From Pseudomonas fluorescens (lineage in GTDB: Bacteria > Pseudomonadota > Gammaproteobacteria > Pseudomonadales > Pseudomonadaceae): a stretch of 64,000 bases of DNA. The notes under the pieces are model-generated. The model worked only from the letters and a program-made list of their open reading frames with translations, was not told the origin of the DNA and did no database searches. The stretch covers positions 248,001-312,000 of the forward strand of contig NZ_CABVHJ010000001.1 of the NCBI RefSeq assembly GCF_902497745.1, written 5' to 3'. The position numbers were made by a program, and so were the translations under genes. Each line of letters opens with the position of its first letter. Within the stretch, counting starts at the first letter, position 1. Below, piece after piece: positions 49,824 through 59,084 of this stretch.

Positions 49824-50753
49824 ATGACCCTCACAGAATTACGCTACATCGTTACCCTCGCCCAAGAGCAGCATTTCGGCCACGCCGCCGAACGTTGCCA
49901 CGTCAGCCAGCCGACCCTGTCGGTGGGCGTGAAAAAACTTGAAGACGAACTCGGTGTGCTGATTTTCGAGCGCAGCAAAAGTGCCGTGCGCCTGACCCCG
50001 GTCGGCGAAGGCATCGTCGCCCAGGCGCAGAAAGTCCTCGAGCAAGCCCAAGGCATTCGCGAACTGGCCCAGGCCGGCAAGAACCAGCTGACCGCCCCAT
50101 TGAAAGTCGGCGCGATCTACACCGTCGGCCCGTACCTGTTCCCGCACCTGATTCCGCAACTGCACAGGGTCGCCCCGCAGATGCCGTTGTACATCGAAGA
50201 AAACTTCACCCACGTGCTGCGCGACAAACTGCGCAACGGCGAGCTCGACGCGATCATCATTGCCCTGCCGTTCAACGAAGCCGACGTGCTGACCCTGCCG
50301 CTGTACGACGAGCCGTTCTACGTGCTCATGCCGGCCCAGCACCCGTGGACACAGAAAGAAACCATCGACGCCGGTCTGCTCAACGACAAGAGCCTGCTGC
50401 TGCTCGGTGAAGGCCACTGCTTCCGCGATCAAGTGCTGGAAGCCTGCCCGACCCTGACCAAGGGCAACGACGGCGCCAAGCACACCACGGTCGAATCCAG
50501 CTCGCTGGAAACCATCCGCCACATGGTCGCGTCCGGTCTGGGCATCTCGATCCTGCCGTTGTCGGCGGTCGACAGCCATCACTACGCCCCCGGCGTGATC
50601 GAAGTGCGCCCACTGTCGCCGCCGGTGCCGTTCCGCACCGTGGCCATCGCCTGGCGCGCGAGTTTCCCGCGGCCGAAAGCCATCGAGATCCTCGCCGACT
50701 CCATACGCCTGTGTTCGGTGGCCAAGCCAGCGGCACCGGTTACGGCCGGTTAA
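49824..50753 (+). CDS. oxyR: Hydrogen peroxide-sensing regulator OxyR
   Basis: A 309-residue LysR protein with HTH MTLTELRYIVTLAQEQHFGH and VSQPTLSVGVKKLE. The redox-active cysteines are in EGHCFRDQVLEACP, spaced nine residues apart as in OxyR (199/208). Peroxide joins them in a disulfide and OxyR then activates catalase and peroxidase genes. It is followed by recG after 9 bp, the oxyR-recG order seen in Pseudomonas. Confidence 0.96.
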   Translation: MTLTELRYIVTLAQEQHFGHAAERCHVSQPTLSVGVKKLEDELGVLIFERSKSAVRLTPVGEGIVAQAQKVLEQAQGIRELAQAGKNQLTAPLKVGAIYTVGPYLFPHLIPQLHRVAPQMPLYIEENFTHVLRDKLRNGELDAIIIALPFNEADVLTLPLYDEPFYVLMPAQHPWTQKETIDAGLLNDKSLLLLGEGHCFRDQVLEACPTLTKGNDGAKHTTVESSSLETIRHMVASGLGISILPLSAVDSHHYAPGVIEVRPLSPPVPFRTVAIAWRASFPRPKAIEILADSIRLCSVAKPAAPVTAG

Positions 50754-50762
50754 GCGAGCGTC

Positions 50763-52838
50763 ATGACGGAGCTGTCGCAAGTGTCGGTGACGGCACTCAA
50801 GGGTGTCGGCGAAGCCATGGCCGAGAAATTGGCCAAGGTCGGCCTGGAGAATCTGCAGGACGTGCTGTTCCACCTGCCGCTGCGCTATCAGGATCGCACC
50901 CGCGTGGTGCCGATCGGTGCGCTGCGACCGGGACAGGACGCCGTGGTCGAAGGCACCGTCAGCGGCGCCGACGTGGTCATGGGCCGCCGGCGCAGCCTCG
51001 TCGTGCGCTTGCAGGATGGCACCGGCGGTCTCAGTCTGCGCTTCTACCATTTCAGCAACGCGCAGAAAGAAGGCCTCAAACGCGGCACGCGGGTTCGCTG
51101 TTACGGCGAAGCCCGGCCCGGCGCGTCAGGACTGGAAATCTACCACCCGGAATACCGCGCCATTACCGGTGACGAACCGCCGCCAGTCGATGAAACCCTG
51201 ACCCCGGTCTATCCGCTCACCGAAGGCCTGACCCAGGCGCGTCTGCGCCAGCTGTGTCTGCAGACGCTGACGATGCTCAAGCCAGACACCCTGCCCGACT
51301 GGCTGCCGACCGAGCTGGCGCGCGACTATCAACTGGCGCCGCTGGCCGATGCGATTCGCTACCTGCACAACCCGCCCGCCGATGCAGACGTCGATGAACT
51401 CGCCCTCGGTCATCATTGGGCCCAGCATCGCCTCGCTTTCGAAGAACTGCTGACCCATCAACTGTCGCAACAGCGTCTGCGCGAAAGCATGCGTTCGCTG
51501 CGCGCCCCGGCAATGCCGAAAGCGACCAAGCTGCCACCGAAATACCTGGCCAACCTCGGCTTCAATCCGACCGGTGCACAACAGCGCGTCGGCAATGAAA
51601 TCGCCTACGACCTCAGTCAGCACGAACCGATGCTGCGCCTGATTCAAGGCGACGTGGGCGCGGGCAAAACCGTGGTCGCGGCCCTCGCCGCGTTGCAAGC
51701 GCTGGAGGCCGGTTATCAGGTCGCGCTGATGGCGCCAACCGAGATTCTCGCCGAACAACACTTCATCACCTTCAAGCGCTGGCTCGAGCCGCTCGGCATT
51801 GAAGTCGCCTGGCTGGCCGGCAAGCTCAAAGGCAAGAACCGCGTCGCCGCGCTGGAACAGATCGCCAGCGGCGCACCGATGGTGGTCGGCACTCACGCGC
51901 TGTTTCAAGACGAAGTGCAGTTCAAGAACCTCGCGCTGGTAATCATCGACGAACAGCACCGCTTCGGCGTGCAACAGCGTCTGGCGCTGCGGCAGAAAGG
52001 TGTCGGTGGGCGCATGTGTCCGCATCAACTGATCATGACCGCCACACCGATTCCGCGCACCCTTGCGATGAGCGCCTACGCCGACCTCGACACTTCGATC
52101 CTCGACGAACTGCCGCCCGGTCGAACCCCGGTCAACACCGTGCTGGTCACCGATACGCGCCGCGTCGAAGTCATCGAACGCGTGCGCAGCGCCTGCGCCG
52201 AGGGCCGTCAAGCCTATTGGGTCTGCACGCTGATCGAAGAGTCGGAAGAGCTGACCTGTCAGGCCGCCGAAACCACGTTTGAAGACCTCACCCTCGCCCT
52301 CGGCGAACTGAAAGTCGGACTGATCCACGGGCGCATGAAACCCGTCGAGAAGGCTGCCGTCATGGCCGAATTCAAGGCCGGCAACCTGCAACTGCTGGTC
52401 GCCACCACGGTGATCGAAGTCGGCGTCGACGTGCCCAATGCCAGCCTGATGATCATCGAAAACCCCGAGCGCCTCGGTCTCGCGCAACTGCACCAATTGC
52501 GCGGCCGTGTCGGCCGGGGCAGCGCCGCCAGCCATTGCGTGCTGCTCTACCATCCACCGCTGTCGCAGATCGGTCGCCAGCGCCTCGGCATCATGCGCGA
52601 GACCAACGACGGCTTCGTCATCGCCGAAAAAGACCTCGAACTGCGCGGCCCCGGGGAAATGCTCGGCACCCGCCAGACCGGTCTGCTGCAATTCAAAGTC
52701 GCCGACCTGATGCGCGACGCCGACTTGTTACCCGCCGTGCGCGACGCCGCGCAAGCCTTGCTGGAACGCTGGCCAACCCACGTCAGCCCATTACTCGATC
52801 GCTGGCTGCGTCACGGGCAGCAATACGGCCAAGTGTGA
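50763..52838 (+). CDS. recG: ATP-dependent DNA helicase RecG
   Basis: A 691-residue helicase: N-terminal wedge domain (LKGVGEAMAEKLAKVGLENL, then an OB fold), followed by superfamily 2 motors with QGDVGAGKTVVAALAALQAL, IIDEQHRFGVQQR, ATPIPRTLAMSAYAD and QLRGRVGRG. It reverses stalled forks and processes R-loops and branched DNA. It is probably co-transcribed with oxyR. Confidence 0.97.
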   Translation: MTELSQVSVTALKGVGEAMAEKLAKVGLENLQDVLFHLPLRYQDRTRVVPIGALRPGQDAVVEGTVSGADVVMGRRRSLVVRLQDGTGGLSLRFYHFSNAQKEGLKRGTRVRCYGEARPGASGLEIYHPEYRAITGDEPPPVDETLTPVYPLTEGLTQARLRQLCLQTLTMLKPDTLPDWLPTELARDYQLAPLADAIRYLHNPPADADVDELALGHHWAQHRLAFEELLTHQLSQQRLRESMRSLRAPAMPKATKLPPKYLANLGFNPTGAQQRVGNEIAYDLSQHEPMLRLIQGDVGAGKTVVAALAALQALEAGYQVALMAPTEILAEQHFITFKRWLEPLGIEVAWLAGKLKGKNRVAALEQIASGAPMVVGTHALFQDEVQFKNLALVIIDEQHRFGVQQRLALRQKGVGGRMCPHQLIMTATPIPRTLAMSAYADLDTSILDELPPGRTPVNTVLVTDTRRVEVIERVRSACAEGRQAYWVCTLIEESEELTCQAAETTFEDLTLALGELKVGLIHGRMKPVEKAAVMAEFKAGNLQLLVATTVIEVGVDVPNASLMIIENPERLGLAQLHQLRGRVGRGSAASHCVLLYHPPLSQIGRQRLGIMRETNDGFVIAEKDLELRGPGEMLGTRQTGLLQFKVADLMRDADLLPAVRDAAQALLERWPTHVSPLLDRWLRHGQQYGQV

Positions 52839-52917
52839 GCACCGTCGCAGTTTCTGACAGATCGTTCCGACCAAGCTGGTTATACTCCTGCCATTGTTTC
52901 AAAAACGGATACAGATC

Positions 52918-54318
52918 ATGACCGAAGCCTCTCTCGCCCCCGAATCCCCGCACGCGCCGTCTGTCATTCGGCTGCTGCTAGGCAAGCTGGGCATAGCCTA
53001 CGAAGAAGTGCTCGACCACCACGGCCTCAATGCTTCGCGCAAGGTACAAGCCGTGTTGCTGGACGACGCCGTCGGCGCGCTGATGGTGCTGTTTCCGCAG
53101 AGCCAATTGCTGGATCTCAATCGCCTCGCCGAACTGACTGGCCGGCGCCTCACCGCCGTATCCACCGAGCGTCTGGAGAAAATGCTCGGCAAACACAGTC
53201 TCAGCCTGCTGCCGGGCCTGCCAGCGCTGACCAGTTCGCCGTGCCTCTACGAAGAAAGCCTGCTGCGCGAACCGAAGTTGCTGATCAACTCCGGCGAGCC
53301 GGGCCTGCTGCTGGAAATCGCCAGCGAAGACTTCAAGACCATGCTGACCAAGGCCAGCGCCGCCAACTTCGGCGAAGCCCTGAGCAGCATCCGCCCGAAC
53401 CTCGACCGCCCGGACGATGACCGCGAGGAAATCACCCAGGCCGTGCAAGCGTTCACCGCGCGGCGCATTCAGCAACGTCTGGAAGCGACCATCGAGATTC
53501 CGCCGCTGGCCGAAACCGCGCAAAAAATCATCAAACTGCGCGTCGACCCCAACGCCACCATTGACGACATCACCGGCGTCGTTGAAACGGACCCGGCGCT
53601 GGCCGCGCAAGTGGTGAGCTGGGCGGCGTCGCCGTACTACGCTTCGCCGGGCAAGATTCGTTCGGTGGAAGACGCGATCGTCCGCGTACTCGGCTTCGAT
53701 CTGGTGATCAACCTCGCACTGGGCCTGGCCCTCGGCAAAACCCTGAGCCTGCCGAAGGACCACCCGCAGCACACCACGCCGTACTGGCAGCAGTCGATCT
53801 ACACCGCCGCCGTCATCGAAGGCCTGACCCGCGCCATGCCACGCGCCCAGCGCCCGGAAGCCGGTCTGACGTATCTGGCCGGCCTGCTGCACAACTTCGG
53901 TTACCTGCTGCTGGCCCACGTGTTCCCGCCGCACTTCTCACTGATCTGCCGCCACCTGGAGGTCAACCCGCACCTGTGCCACAGCTACATCGAGCAACAC
54001 CTGCTCGGTATCAGCCGCGAACAGATCGGCTCGTGGCTGATGCGCTACTGGGACATGCCCGATGAGCTGGCCACCGCCCTGCGCTTCCAGCACGACCCAA
54101 GCTACGACGGCGCCTACGCCGAATACCCGAACCTCGTCTGCCTGGCCGTGCGTCTGCTGCGCAGCCGCGGGATTGGCTCTGGGCCGGATGAAGATATTCC
54201 GGATGCGCTGCTTGAACGTGTGGGCCTGACTCGCGACAAAGCCAACGACGTCGTCAGCAAAGTGCTTGAGGCCGAGGTGTTATTGCGCGAACTGGCTTCG
54301 CAGTTCAGCCAGGCCTGA
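52918..54318 (+). CDS. YbaK-like plus HDOD domain signalling protein
   Basis: A 466-residue protein. Residues ~10-150 resemble a YbaK/ProX aminoacyl-tRNA deacylase-like domain (IRLLLGKLGIAYEEVLDHHG, VLLDDAVGALMVLFP). Residues ~190-390 form an HDOD domain (IPPLAETAQKIIKLRVDPNA, ETDPALAAQVVSWAASPYYA, SVEDAIVRVLGFDLVINLAL), and an HD-type histidine pair lies in LAGLLHNFGYLLLAHV. HDOD proteins act in regulation and attachment of other parts; here the role is unknown. The start at 52918 gives a normal N-terminus. Confidence 0.85.
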   Translation: MTEASLAPESPHAPSVIRLLLGKLGIAYEEVLDHHGLNASRKVQAVLLDDAVGALMVLFPQSQLLDLNRLAELTGRRLTAVSTERLEKMLGKHSLSLLPGLPALTSSPCLYEESLLREPKLLINSGEPGLLLEIASEDFKTMLTKASAANFGEALSSIRPNLDRPDDDREEITQAVQAFTARRIQQRLEATIEIPPLAETAQKIIKLRVDPNATIDDITGVVETDPALAAQVVSWAASPYYASPGKIRSVEDAIVRVLGFDLVINLALGLALGKTLSLPKDHPQHTTPYWQQSIYTAAVIEGLTRAMPRAQRPEAGLTYLAGLLHNFGYLLLAHVFPPHFSLICRHLEVNPHLCHSYIEQHLLGISREQIGSWLMRYWDMPDELATALRFQHDPSYDGAYAEYPNLVCLAVRLLRSRGIGSGPDEDIPDALLERVGLTRDKANDVVSKVLEAEVLLRELASQFSQA

Positions 54319-54382
54319 ATGCAAAGCGGGCAAGCGAGCTCCAGTTGGAGCGACGCTGCCCGCGATGTATTCAACCTCCGGC

Positions 54383-56995
54383 TTAAGCCGACTTGTCCAG
54401 GTAACGGATCACCCAGCCTTTATCGTACCCAGAGTCGGTGAAATACACTCCGCCCACCACGATACGCCCATCGTCCATTACCGCCATGCCGTGGGGGTAT
54501 TCGAAACCCGCGCTTTCATTGAAAACGGTAAATCCCGAACCAAAGAAAGAGGCGTCGGGAGAACCATCCGCCAGAAAGCGTGCGGTGACCGCGCTGAGAT
54601 TCTCATCAAGCACCCCAGTGCCACTGCTACCGCAAACGATGACTGAACCGTCCGTACGCGGCACGCAATGCAACCATCTGACACCTTGGGAGACAGGTGA
54701 CGAAATCAGTGGTTGACCACCATTGAACACCCGATTGTAGGAGCCGCTGAAATTGAGCACTGCAATCAAACCATGAGAGACGTTGTCCACCGCCGCACCG
54801 CCGGCCACAACGATTTTGTCGTCGACTATTGCCGCAACGTCCAGGCTGACCCATTCATCGTGGGGCACGTCCACCGCGCCGTTGTTTCCAAAGTCTGCGT
54901 CAACCTTGCCCGTGGCGTTGAGACGGGTAACAAAGGCGCCATGCGCACTCTTCGCGAAGTAATGGCCGCAGATCACCACGGCGCCATCCGCCTGGGTCGC
55001 GATCGCTTGCGCAACGATGTCAGAAGGCGAAATCTCTGCAAGCTCTATGAACGCAAAGCCAGTGCCGTTGAAGGTCGTATCGGGAGAACCGTTCGGATCG
55101 AACCTCAGAGCGATACCTTTTGTCCGTCCGGCAGCATCCTCAACGGTACTGACCACGACGATTTTTTCGTCCAGTTGTTGCGCGACCAGCCCTGCTGCGC
55201 CAGCCACTGCGGCACCGCTGGCAGACGCTTGCGCCACCCCGGTATATCCGCCGCCGCCCATCTTCGCGTAGGGAAGATAGAGCACACCTTGTTCCCCGAA
55301 AGACGTCTGCAGTTGCCCGTCCTCTCGCTGTCTGACCAGCACCAGGCCCGTCGAGTTATTCGCGCCCTCTTCCGTGTACTGAGCACCAACCAGCCAACCG
55401 CCATCGCTTAGCGGTGTAAACCCGAGGATCCGACTCATGTAAAAACTTTCTTTCAGCCTGATCTCGACGTAGCCGGAGTCTTCTCCACCGAAAGGTGAGT
55501 CGAGAGCACCGTCTTCAAGCAGGCGAACGATCCGTGTAGGCGCACCGGGTGTTGAAAGGCGAACGGCAACCAGCAATTTGTTTTGCGGCAGCGCCAGCAG
55601 TGCCCTGACGTCATATCCCGTGAACCCGGGGAAAGGAAATCTGAGGATGCCACCATCGCCAAAGGTCGGATCGTTATTCAAAGACGGCGTACCCGCCAGA
55701 TAGCGCACGAAACGCCCAGGGACTTTGGGAAGATCAGAATGGACGGAGAGTTCAATGCACACCACGATCCGGCTGTCCCCCATGACGGCCAAACCTCGCG
55801 CGAAGGCTTCCCCTGCGCTGTCTTCAAACAACGCATGCCCCGTACCGTTGAAAGCCGTATCCGGTTTTCCATCAGCAAGAAAACGCGCCGTCACCACGGC
55901 TGACTCACCCTGCCCGACAACAACGATCGAACCACCCACCTGCGAGGTATGCGTCCACGCCAACCCTTTTAGTAACGGCGAAAACAGCGGCTTGCCATTA
56001 TTGAACACAAGGTTTGCCGCGCCGCTGGTCGTGAATGCAGCGATCAACCCACCGTCGAGACCATTACGCAGGGCTTGGCCCGCGACGATAATCCTGCCAT
56101 CGCCTTCACGTACCGAAATCGATTGCAGAAAATTCTCGCCTTCATCGTCGGGAATCAACAAGGCCAGGCCGTTGTTGAATCGACTGTCCAGCGCGCCATT
56201 TGTGTCCAGACGCGCCAGAAAAACTCCACGGCCTCCCGATCCGTCCTGGTATGCACCGCAGACCAGCACCTTGCCATCGGCTTGAACGGCGATACCGGAG
56301 ACGTTATTCGATGTGGCGACATTCACAACCACATAGCCCGAACCGTTGAATGATCGATCGAGGGAGCCATCCGCTTGCAGACGTATCACAACGCCCACTG
56401 GCAATGGCGCATCAGCAAAAAACACGAGATGAAGCAGGACGATTTTGCCGCCCACCTTCAGGGCCGTTGACCGTAATGAAGCGTGCGCAGTCTGAGAGAA
56501 CCTGCTGCTCGGATGACTGGTCTTGCGCGGCGCGCTAGCGGGGTCGGGGTTGCCATAATGGGAGATGAACCGCACGCCGTTGGTGCCGAACGTTTCGTTC
56601 AGTTCACCGGTCTTTTTCAGGCGGACCAGTACGAGGCCAACGTCATCGGAGGTAGTCGAGAAATACTGAAGGCGTATCAGCCAACCATCATCCTCGAGCG
56701 CATCGAGACCGGAGACATAGCTGATCCGAGCCCCTTCCAGCGCTATTTCAACGAAACCTCTGCGCGCCGGACCGAAGGTCTCGTCCAGCGAACCGTCGTC
56801 ATTCAGCCTCGCAATGGCAACCGGGGCATTCGCTCCCGTTAAAGGTATCGCAACGAGTAATTTAGAATCGGGCAGCGCCAGGACCGCCGCCGCTTCGTCG
56901 CCCGCGATGCCGGGTATCGGTAAGGTCAGCACGCCATCCTGAGCAAATGTCGGATCGAGAGACTTGGGGGTCGAAATACTGTGTGTCTGCGTCAT
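54383..56995 (-). CDS. Delta-60 repeat protein with internal tandem duplication
   Basis: An 870-residue protein made of delta-60 repeats, each with a pattern such as DGKVLVCGAY...ARLDTNGALDSRF or ADGSLDRSFNGSGYV. The repeats probably form a beta-propeller-like fold. No signal peptide is visible; the N-terminus is MTQTHSISTPKSLDPTFAQD. The protein falls into two halves: DPTF(A/G)xxG recurs at residues 14 and 442, and most motifs repeat with a period of about 428 residues. GGAG precedes the ATG at 56995. Its role, surface or secreted, is unknown. Confidence 0.85.
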   Translation of the reverse strand: MTQTHSISTPKSLDPTFAQDGVLTLPIPGIAGDEAAAVLALPDSKLLVAIPLTGANAPVAIARLNDDGSLDETFGPARRGFVEIALEGARISYVSGLDALEDDGWLIRLQYFSTTSDDVGLVLVRLKKTGELNETFGTNGVRFISHYGNPDPASAPRKTSHPSSRFSQTAHASLRSTALKVGGKIVLLHLVFFADAPLPVGVVIRLQADGSLDRSFNGSGYVVVNVATSNNVSGIAVQADGKVLVCGAYQDGSGGRGVFLARLDTNGALDSRFNNGLALLIPDDEGENFLQSISVREGDGRIIVAGQALRNGLDGGLIAAFTTSGAANLVFNNGKPLFSPLLKGLAWTHTSQVGGSIVVVGQGESAVVTARFLADGKPDTAFNGTGHALFEDSAGEAFARGLAVMGDSRIVVCIELSVHSDLPKVPGRFVRYLAGTPSLNNDPTFGDGGILRFPFPGFTGYDVRALLALPQNKLLVAVRLSTPGAPTRIVRLLEDGALDSPFGGEDSGYVEIRLKESFYMSRILGFTPLSDGGWLVGAQYTEEGANNSTGLVLVRQREDGQLQTSFGEQGVLYLPYAKMGGGGYTGVAQASASGAAVAGAAGLVAQQLDEKIVVVSTVEDAAGRTKGIALRFDPNGSPDTTFNGTGFAFIELAEISPSDIVAQAIATQADGAVVICGHYFAKSAHGAFVTRLNATGKVDADFGNNGAVDVPHDEWVSLDVAAIVDDKIVVAGGAAVDNVSHGLIAVLNFSGSYNRVFNGGQPLISSPVSQGVRWLHCVPRTDGSVIVCGSSGTGVLDENLSAVTARFLADGSPDASFFGSGFTVFNESAGFEYPHGMAVMDDGRIVVGGVYFTDSGYDKGWVIRYLDKSA

Positions 56996-57187
56996 GAGCT
57001 TGCTCCATCAAGTCGGTGAAGTCCCTTAAGGCCGGAACTGGAACTTGAGTAGAGCATCGCGACGATGCACAAAACACCTGATAGAAATGACAGTCCGATT
57101 GTCTTTGCGAGCCGCAATGATGGCCTTACAAGACAAGCGCACCGTTATTCAGTGCGCGCGCATGGGTTTGTTCAAGCCAGCGACTTC

Positions 57188-57571
57188 TTAAGCTTTAGCC
57201 TTCGCCTTTCTTGGTTTCAAATACTTCATCAACCCTTGAAACCACATCACCAGCGCCGGATTGCCCTTGAGCTGGATCGACTTGTCCTGAATCCCCTGCA
57301 TAAACGCCAACTGCTTGTTCTTCGCCTGCATCGTCGCAAAGCCATAACCGGCATCTTTAAACGCAATCGCAAACGCCGGCTCTGCCACTACACCAGACTT
57401 GCTGGTGATACGCTGATCCTTGACCACGAAATGCCGCGCCACTTTCCCATCCAGCGTCTGCAACTGAAACACCAGATCCTTGTCACCCAACTGCTGCTGG
57501 AACGCAGGATTTGTCCGGCTGGCCTTACCCATCAACAAACCCATCATCCACAGAAGAAAACGAAATTTCAT
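57188..57571 (-). CDS. Small SCP2-like protein, often labelled helicase
   Basis: A 127-residue protein: hydrophobic start MKFRFLLWMMGLLMG, then a domain of about 100 residues whose beta/alpha order (LVFQLQTLDGKVARHFVVKD, then QAKNKQLAFMQGIQDKSIQL, GNPALVMWFQGLMKYLKP) resembles the sterol carrier SCP-2 fold. Similar Pseudomonas proteins are often annotated as helicase, but no helicase motif is present. A lysine/alanine-rich tail ends it. TGAGG precedes the ATG at 57571. Confidence 0.65.
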   Translation of the reverse strand: MKFRFLLWMMGLLMGKASRTNPAFQQQLGDKDLVFQLQTLDGKVARHFVVKDQRITSKSGVVAEPAFAIAFKDAGYGFATMQAKNKQLAFMQGIQDKSIQLKGNPALVMWFQGLMKYLKPRKAKAKA

Positions 57572-57715
57572 GCGCACAGCCTCAAAAGGAAAATGAACGG
57601 CCGGGGCAGTGTAAGGGATTCGGACGATAACGCCAGTATCTGGCGCGGTTGGAAGAGGATGCAGACCATTTCGCGCACGATGACTGCCAAGTCACGATTC
57701 AGCGCTCGCCCACTG

Positions 57716-57765
57716 ATCGTTCCCCCGCTCCGCGTGGGAATGCATCCCGAGACGCTCCGCGTCTC
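57716..57765. repeat. Intergenic repeat of the CGTTCCC...GACGCTCCGCGTC type
   Basis: A hairpin GAGACGC/GCGTCTC (57749-57765) and a second stem TTCCC/GGGAA upstream form a repeat that I recall as common between Pseudomonas genes. One copy in the window. Confidence 0.6.
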
Positions 57766-57801
57766 ACCACTCACCTTTCCTACACCTGTTGAAACACATC
57801 C

Positions 57802-57834
57802 CTGTAGGAGCCGGCGAAGCCTGCGATCTTTTGA
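57802..57834. repeat. Single second-family REP arm
   Basis: CTGTAGGAGCCGGCGAAGCC followed by TGCGATCTTTTGATC is one arm of the second REP family, without a partner nearby. Confidence 0.6.
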
Positions 57835-57911
57835 TCTTCCGGCCCGCGAATCTATGGGAAATTTCCTGCAAAGTGCGGTGCTGTCCATGAACTAGGCGAG
57901 TTGGTGCGGTG

Positions 57912-58150
57912 GGGATAGGCTCTGTGGGTCGCCGCAAAATCGGTGGCCCGGACGTGCAAGTCCGGTTCAGGTGCACAATCGTTAGTGGCGTTTCGCCGAG
58001 CGTTTTCCTATGCTCCCGATCGTTATGGCGGCTGTGCGTCGGAGACCTTCGGGTCTGCCGGGTTCCTGAACCGGTCTTGCACACCAACGCACAGCTGCCA
58101 CCTATTCGAAGTGCAAAGCGAATTGGTGTCGGCCTCATAACTTCAGGAAG
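57912..58150 (+). ncRNA. Structured leader upstream of the DUF6124 gene
   Basis: About 240 bases with no gene-like frame but several strong stems. CCGGAC/GTCCGG with loop GTGCAA is at 57948-57965; GGCG/CGCC with loop TTT at 57987-57997. A 14-bp stem (58026-58039 with 58087-58100, one G-U pair) closes over two hairpins: AGACC/GGTCT with a TTCG tetraloop (58043-58056) and CCGGGTTC/GAACCGG (58058-58074). The last stem ends about 57 bases before the ATG at 58158. This could be a cis-acting RNA or an independent small RNA. I recall similar leaders before related Pseudomonas genes, but this was not checked. Confidence 0.55.
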
Positions 58151-58157
58151 CTGCACC

Positions 58158-58529
58158 ATGATCAAACCAACACCCAATCCCCCCGAAAACCCAGACGTTT
58201 CGCCCTACGAAACCCTGGAATCAAAGAAATTCCACGAAGCCGCCGAGCGCGCCCTCGACCACCATTTCAAACCAGCCGTCGAACCGCATCCCAAACGTGA
58301 GAACGGCCTCTTCAAACTCTCCCCCGGCACCGACGCCGAAGCCCTCATGGCCAACGCCTCCGAAGATCTCCTGTCCATCAGCGTCATCGCCTGCGACCTC
58401 GCCGACGACCTCCACGGCTCCCGCCGCTCGGTGGCACTAGCCCTAAGCAGGATGGCAGACGGCGTGAGATTGATGGTGGAAGGAACACTCGACCAGATTG
58501 AAGTGCGAAACGTGGCGGCCAAGCAGTAG
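58158..58529 (+). CDS. DUF6124/DUF3077-type small protein
   Basis: A 123-residue hydrophilic protein without signal or membrane segments. The N-terminus is proline-rich (MIKPTPNPPENPDVSPYETL) and the C-terminal two thirds are helical (ANASEDLLSISVIACDLADD, SRRSVALALSRMADGVRLMV), which matches, from memory, the DUF6124/DUF3077 family found in many copies in Pseudomonas. AGGAAG sits nine bases before the ATG. The function is unknown. A long structured leader precedes it and a terminator follows. Confidence 0.75.
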   Translation: MIKPTPNPPENPDVSPYETLESKKFHEAAERALDHHFKPAVEPHPKRENGLFKLSPGTDAEALMANASEDLLSISVIACDLADDLHGSRRSVALALSRMADGVRLMVEGTLDQIEVRNVAAKQ

Positions 58530-58547
58530 CGAAGTTTGTGGATGAAA

Positions 58548-58570
58548 AAAGGGGACGTTAAGTCCCCTTT
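58548..58570 (+). terminator. Terminator shared by the DUF6124 gene and the convergent exported-protein gene
   Basis: AAAGGGGAC and GTCCCCTTT form a 9-bp stem with a five-base loop, 19 bp after the DUF6124 stop and 17 bp from the stop of the opposite gene. Confidence 0.75.
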
Positions 58571-58586
58571 CTGAATATTCCCTGCT

Positions 58587-59027
58587 TCACCACTGGCAAC
58601 CTGTTTCAGGTTTCGAATCCACGTTGTAATCGTTTTCAAACGAATACTTCTTTGCGGATTTGTAATTCGTATACGACATCGCATCAACCCGGCCACCCTG
58701 AGTGACCATCTGATACTCACCTGTCAGTGCGCCATCAACTACTTCAACCCAAGTTGTCGTGTACTGGTAGGGCCGGCCATAGACCAGTTCCTCTTGTTCA
58801 GTATTGCGATGAACCAGAGTGATGGCCTTCTTCGACTTGCTGTACTTGACGCCAGCACCGCTCCACTTGGCGACAGAATCGTAATAGGTTCTGAACTCAA
58901 AATTTATGGGCTTGCCTTCGTGGGAGCGGAAGCAAAAAACCTCGGTCGTGACCTCGCTATGAGCCGCCAGAGGAACGAAAACGAGCAACGCGGAAAACAA
59001 TGCAGACGAAAATTTCAAACCGAACAT
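58587..59027 (-). CDS. Small exported protein of unknown function
   Basis: A 146-residue protein with a signal peptide (SSALFSALLVFVPLAAHSEV). The mature part is beta-rich with two cysteines (EVFCFRSHEG and the C-terminal TGCQW), probably disulfide-bonded. No family was recognised. It is the last gene of the minus-strand run that begins beyond the window, separated by 57 bp from the frameshifted TPR gene. Confidence 0.7.
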   Translation of the reverse strand: MFGLKFSSALFSALLVFVPLAAHSEVTTEVFCFRSHEGKPINFEFRTYYDSVAKWSGAGVKYSKSKKAITLVHRNTEQEELVYGRPYQYTTTWVEVVDGALTGEYQMVTQGGRVDAMSYTNYKSAKKYSFENDYNVDSKPETGCQW

Positions 59028-59084
59028 TCCTTTAGCGGTTCATCGGTACAGAACACACAGTTACGGCAACTCAACGAGCTCTTG

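Noticed and set aside
57909..58157. N-terminal extension of the DUF6124 frame by 83 codons
   Set aside because: The frame is open through the leader by chance. The ATG at 58158 has a good AGGAAG site and gives the family start.
57764..58177. A 137-codon minus-strand frame across the leader of the DUF6124 gene
   Set aside because: It runs through the stem-loops and a repeat arm, has no protein-like composition (arginine/proline/threonine-rich) and is better explained by the structured RNA on the plus strand.
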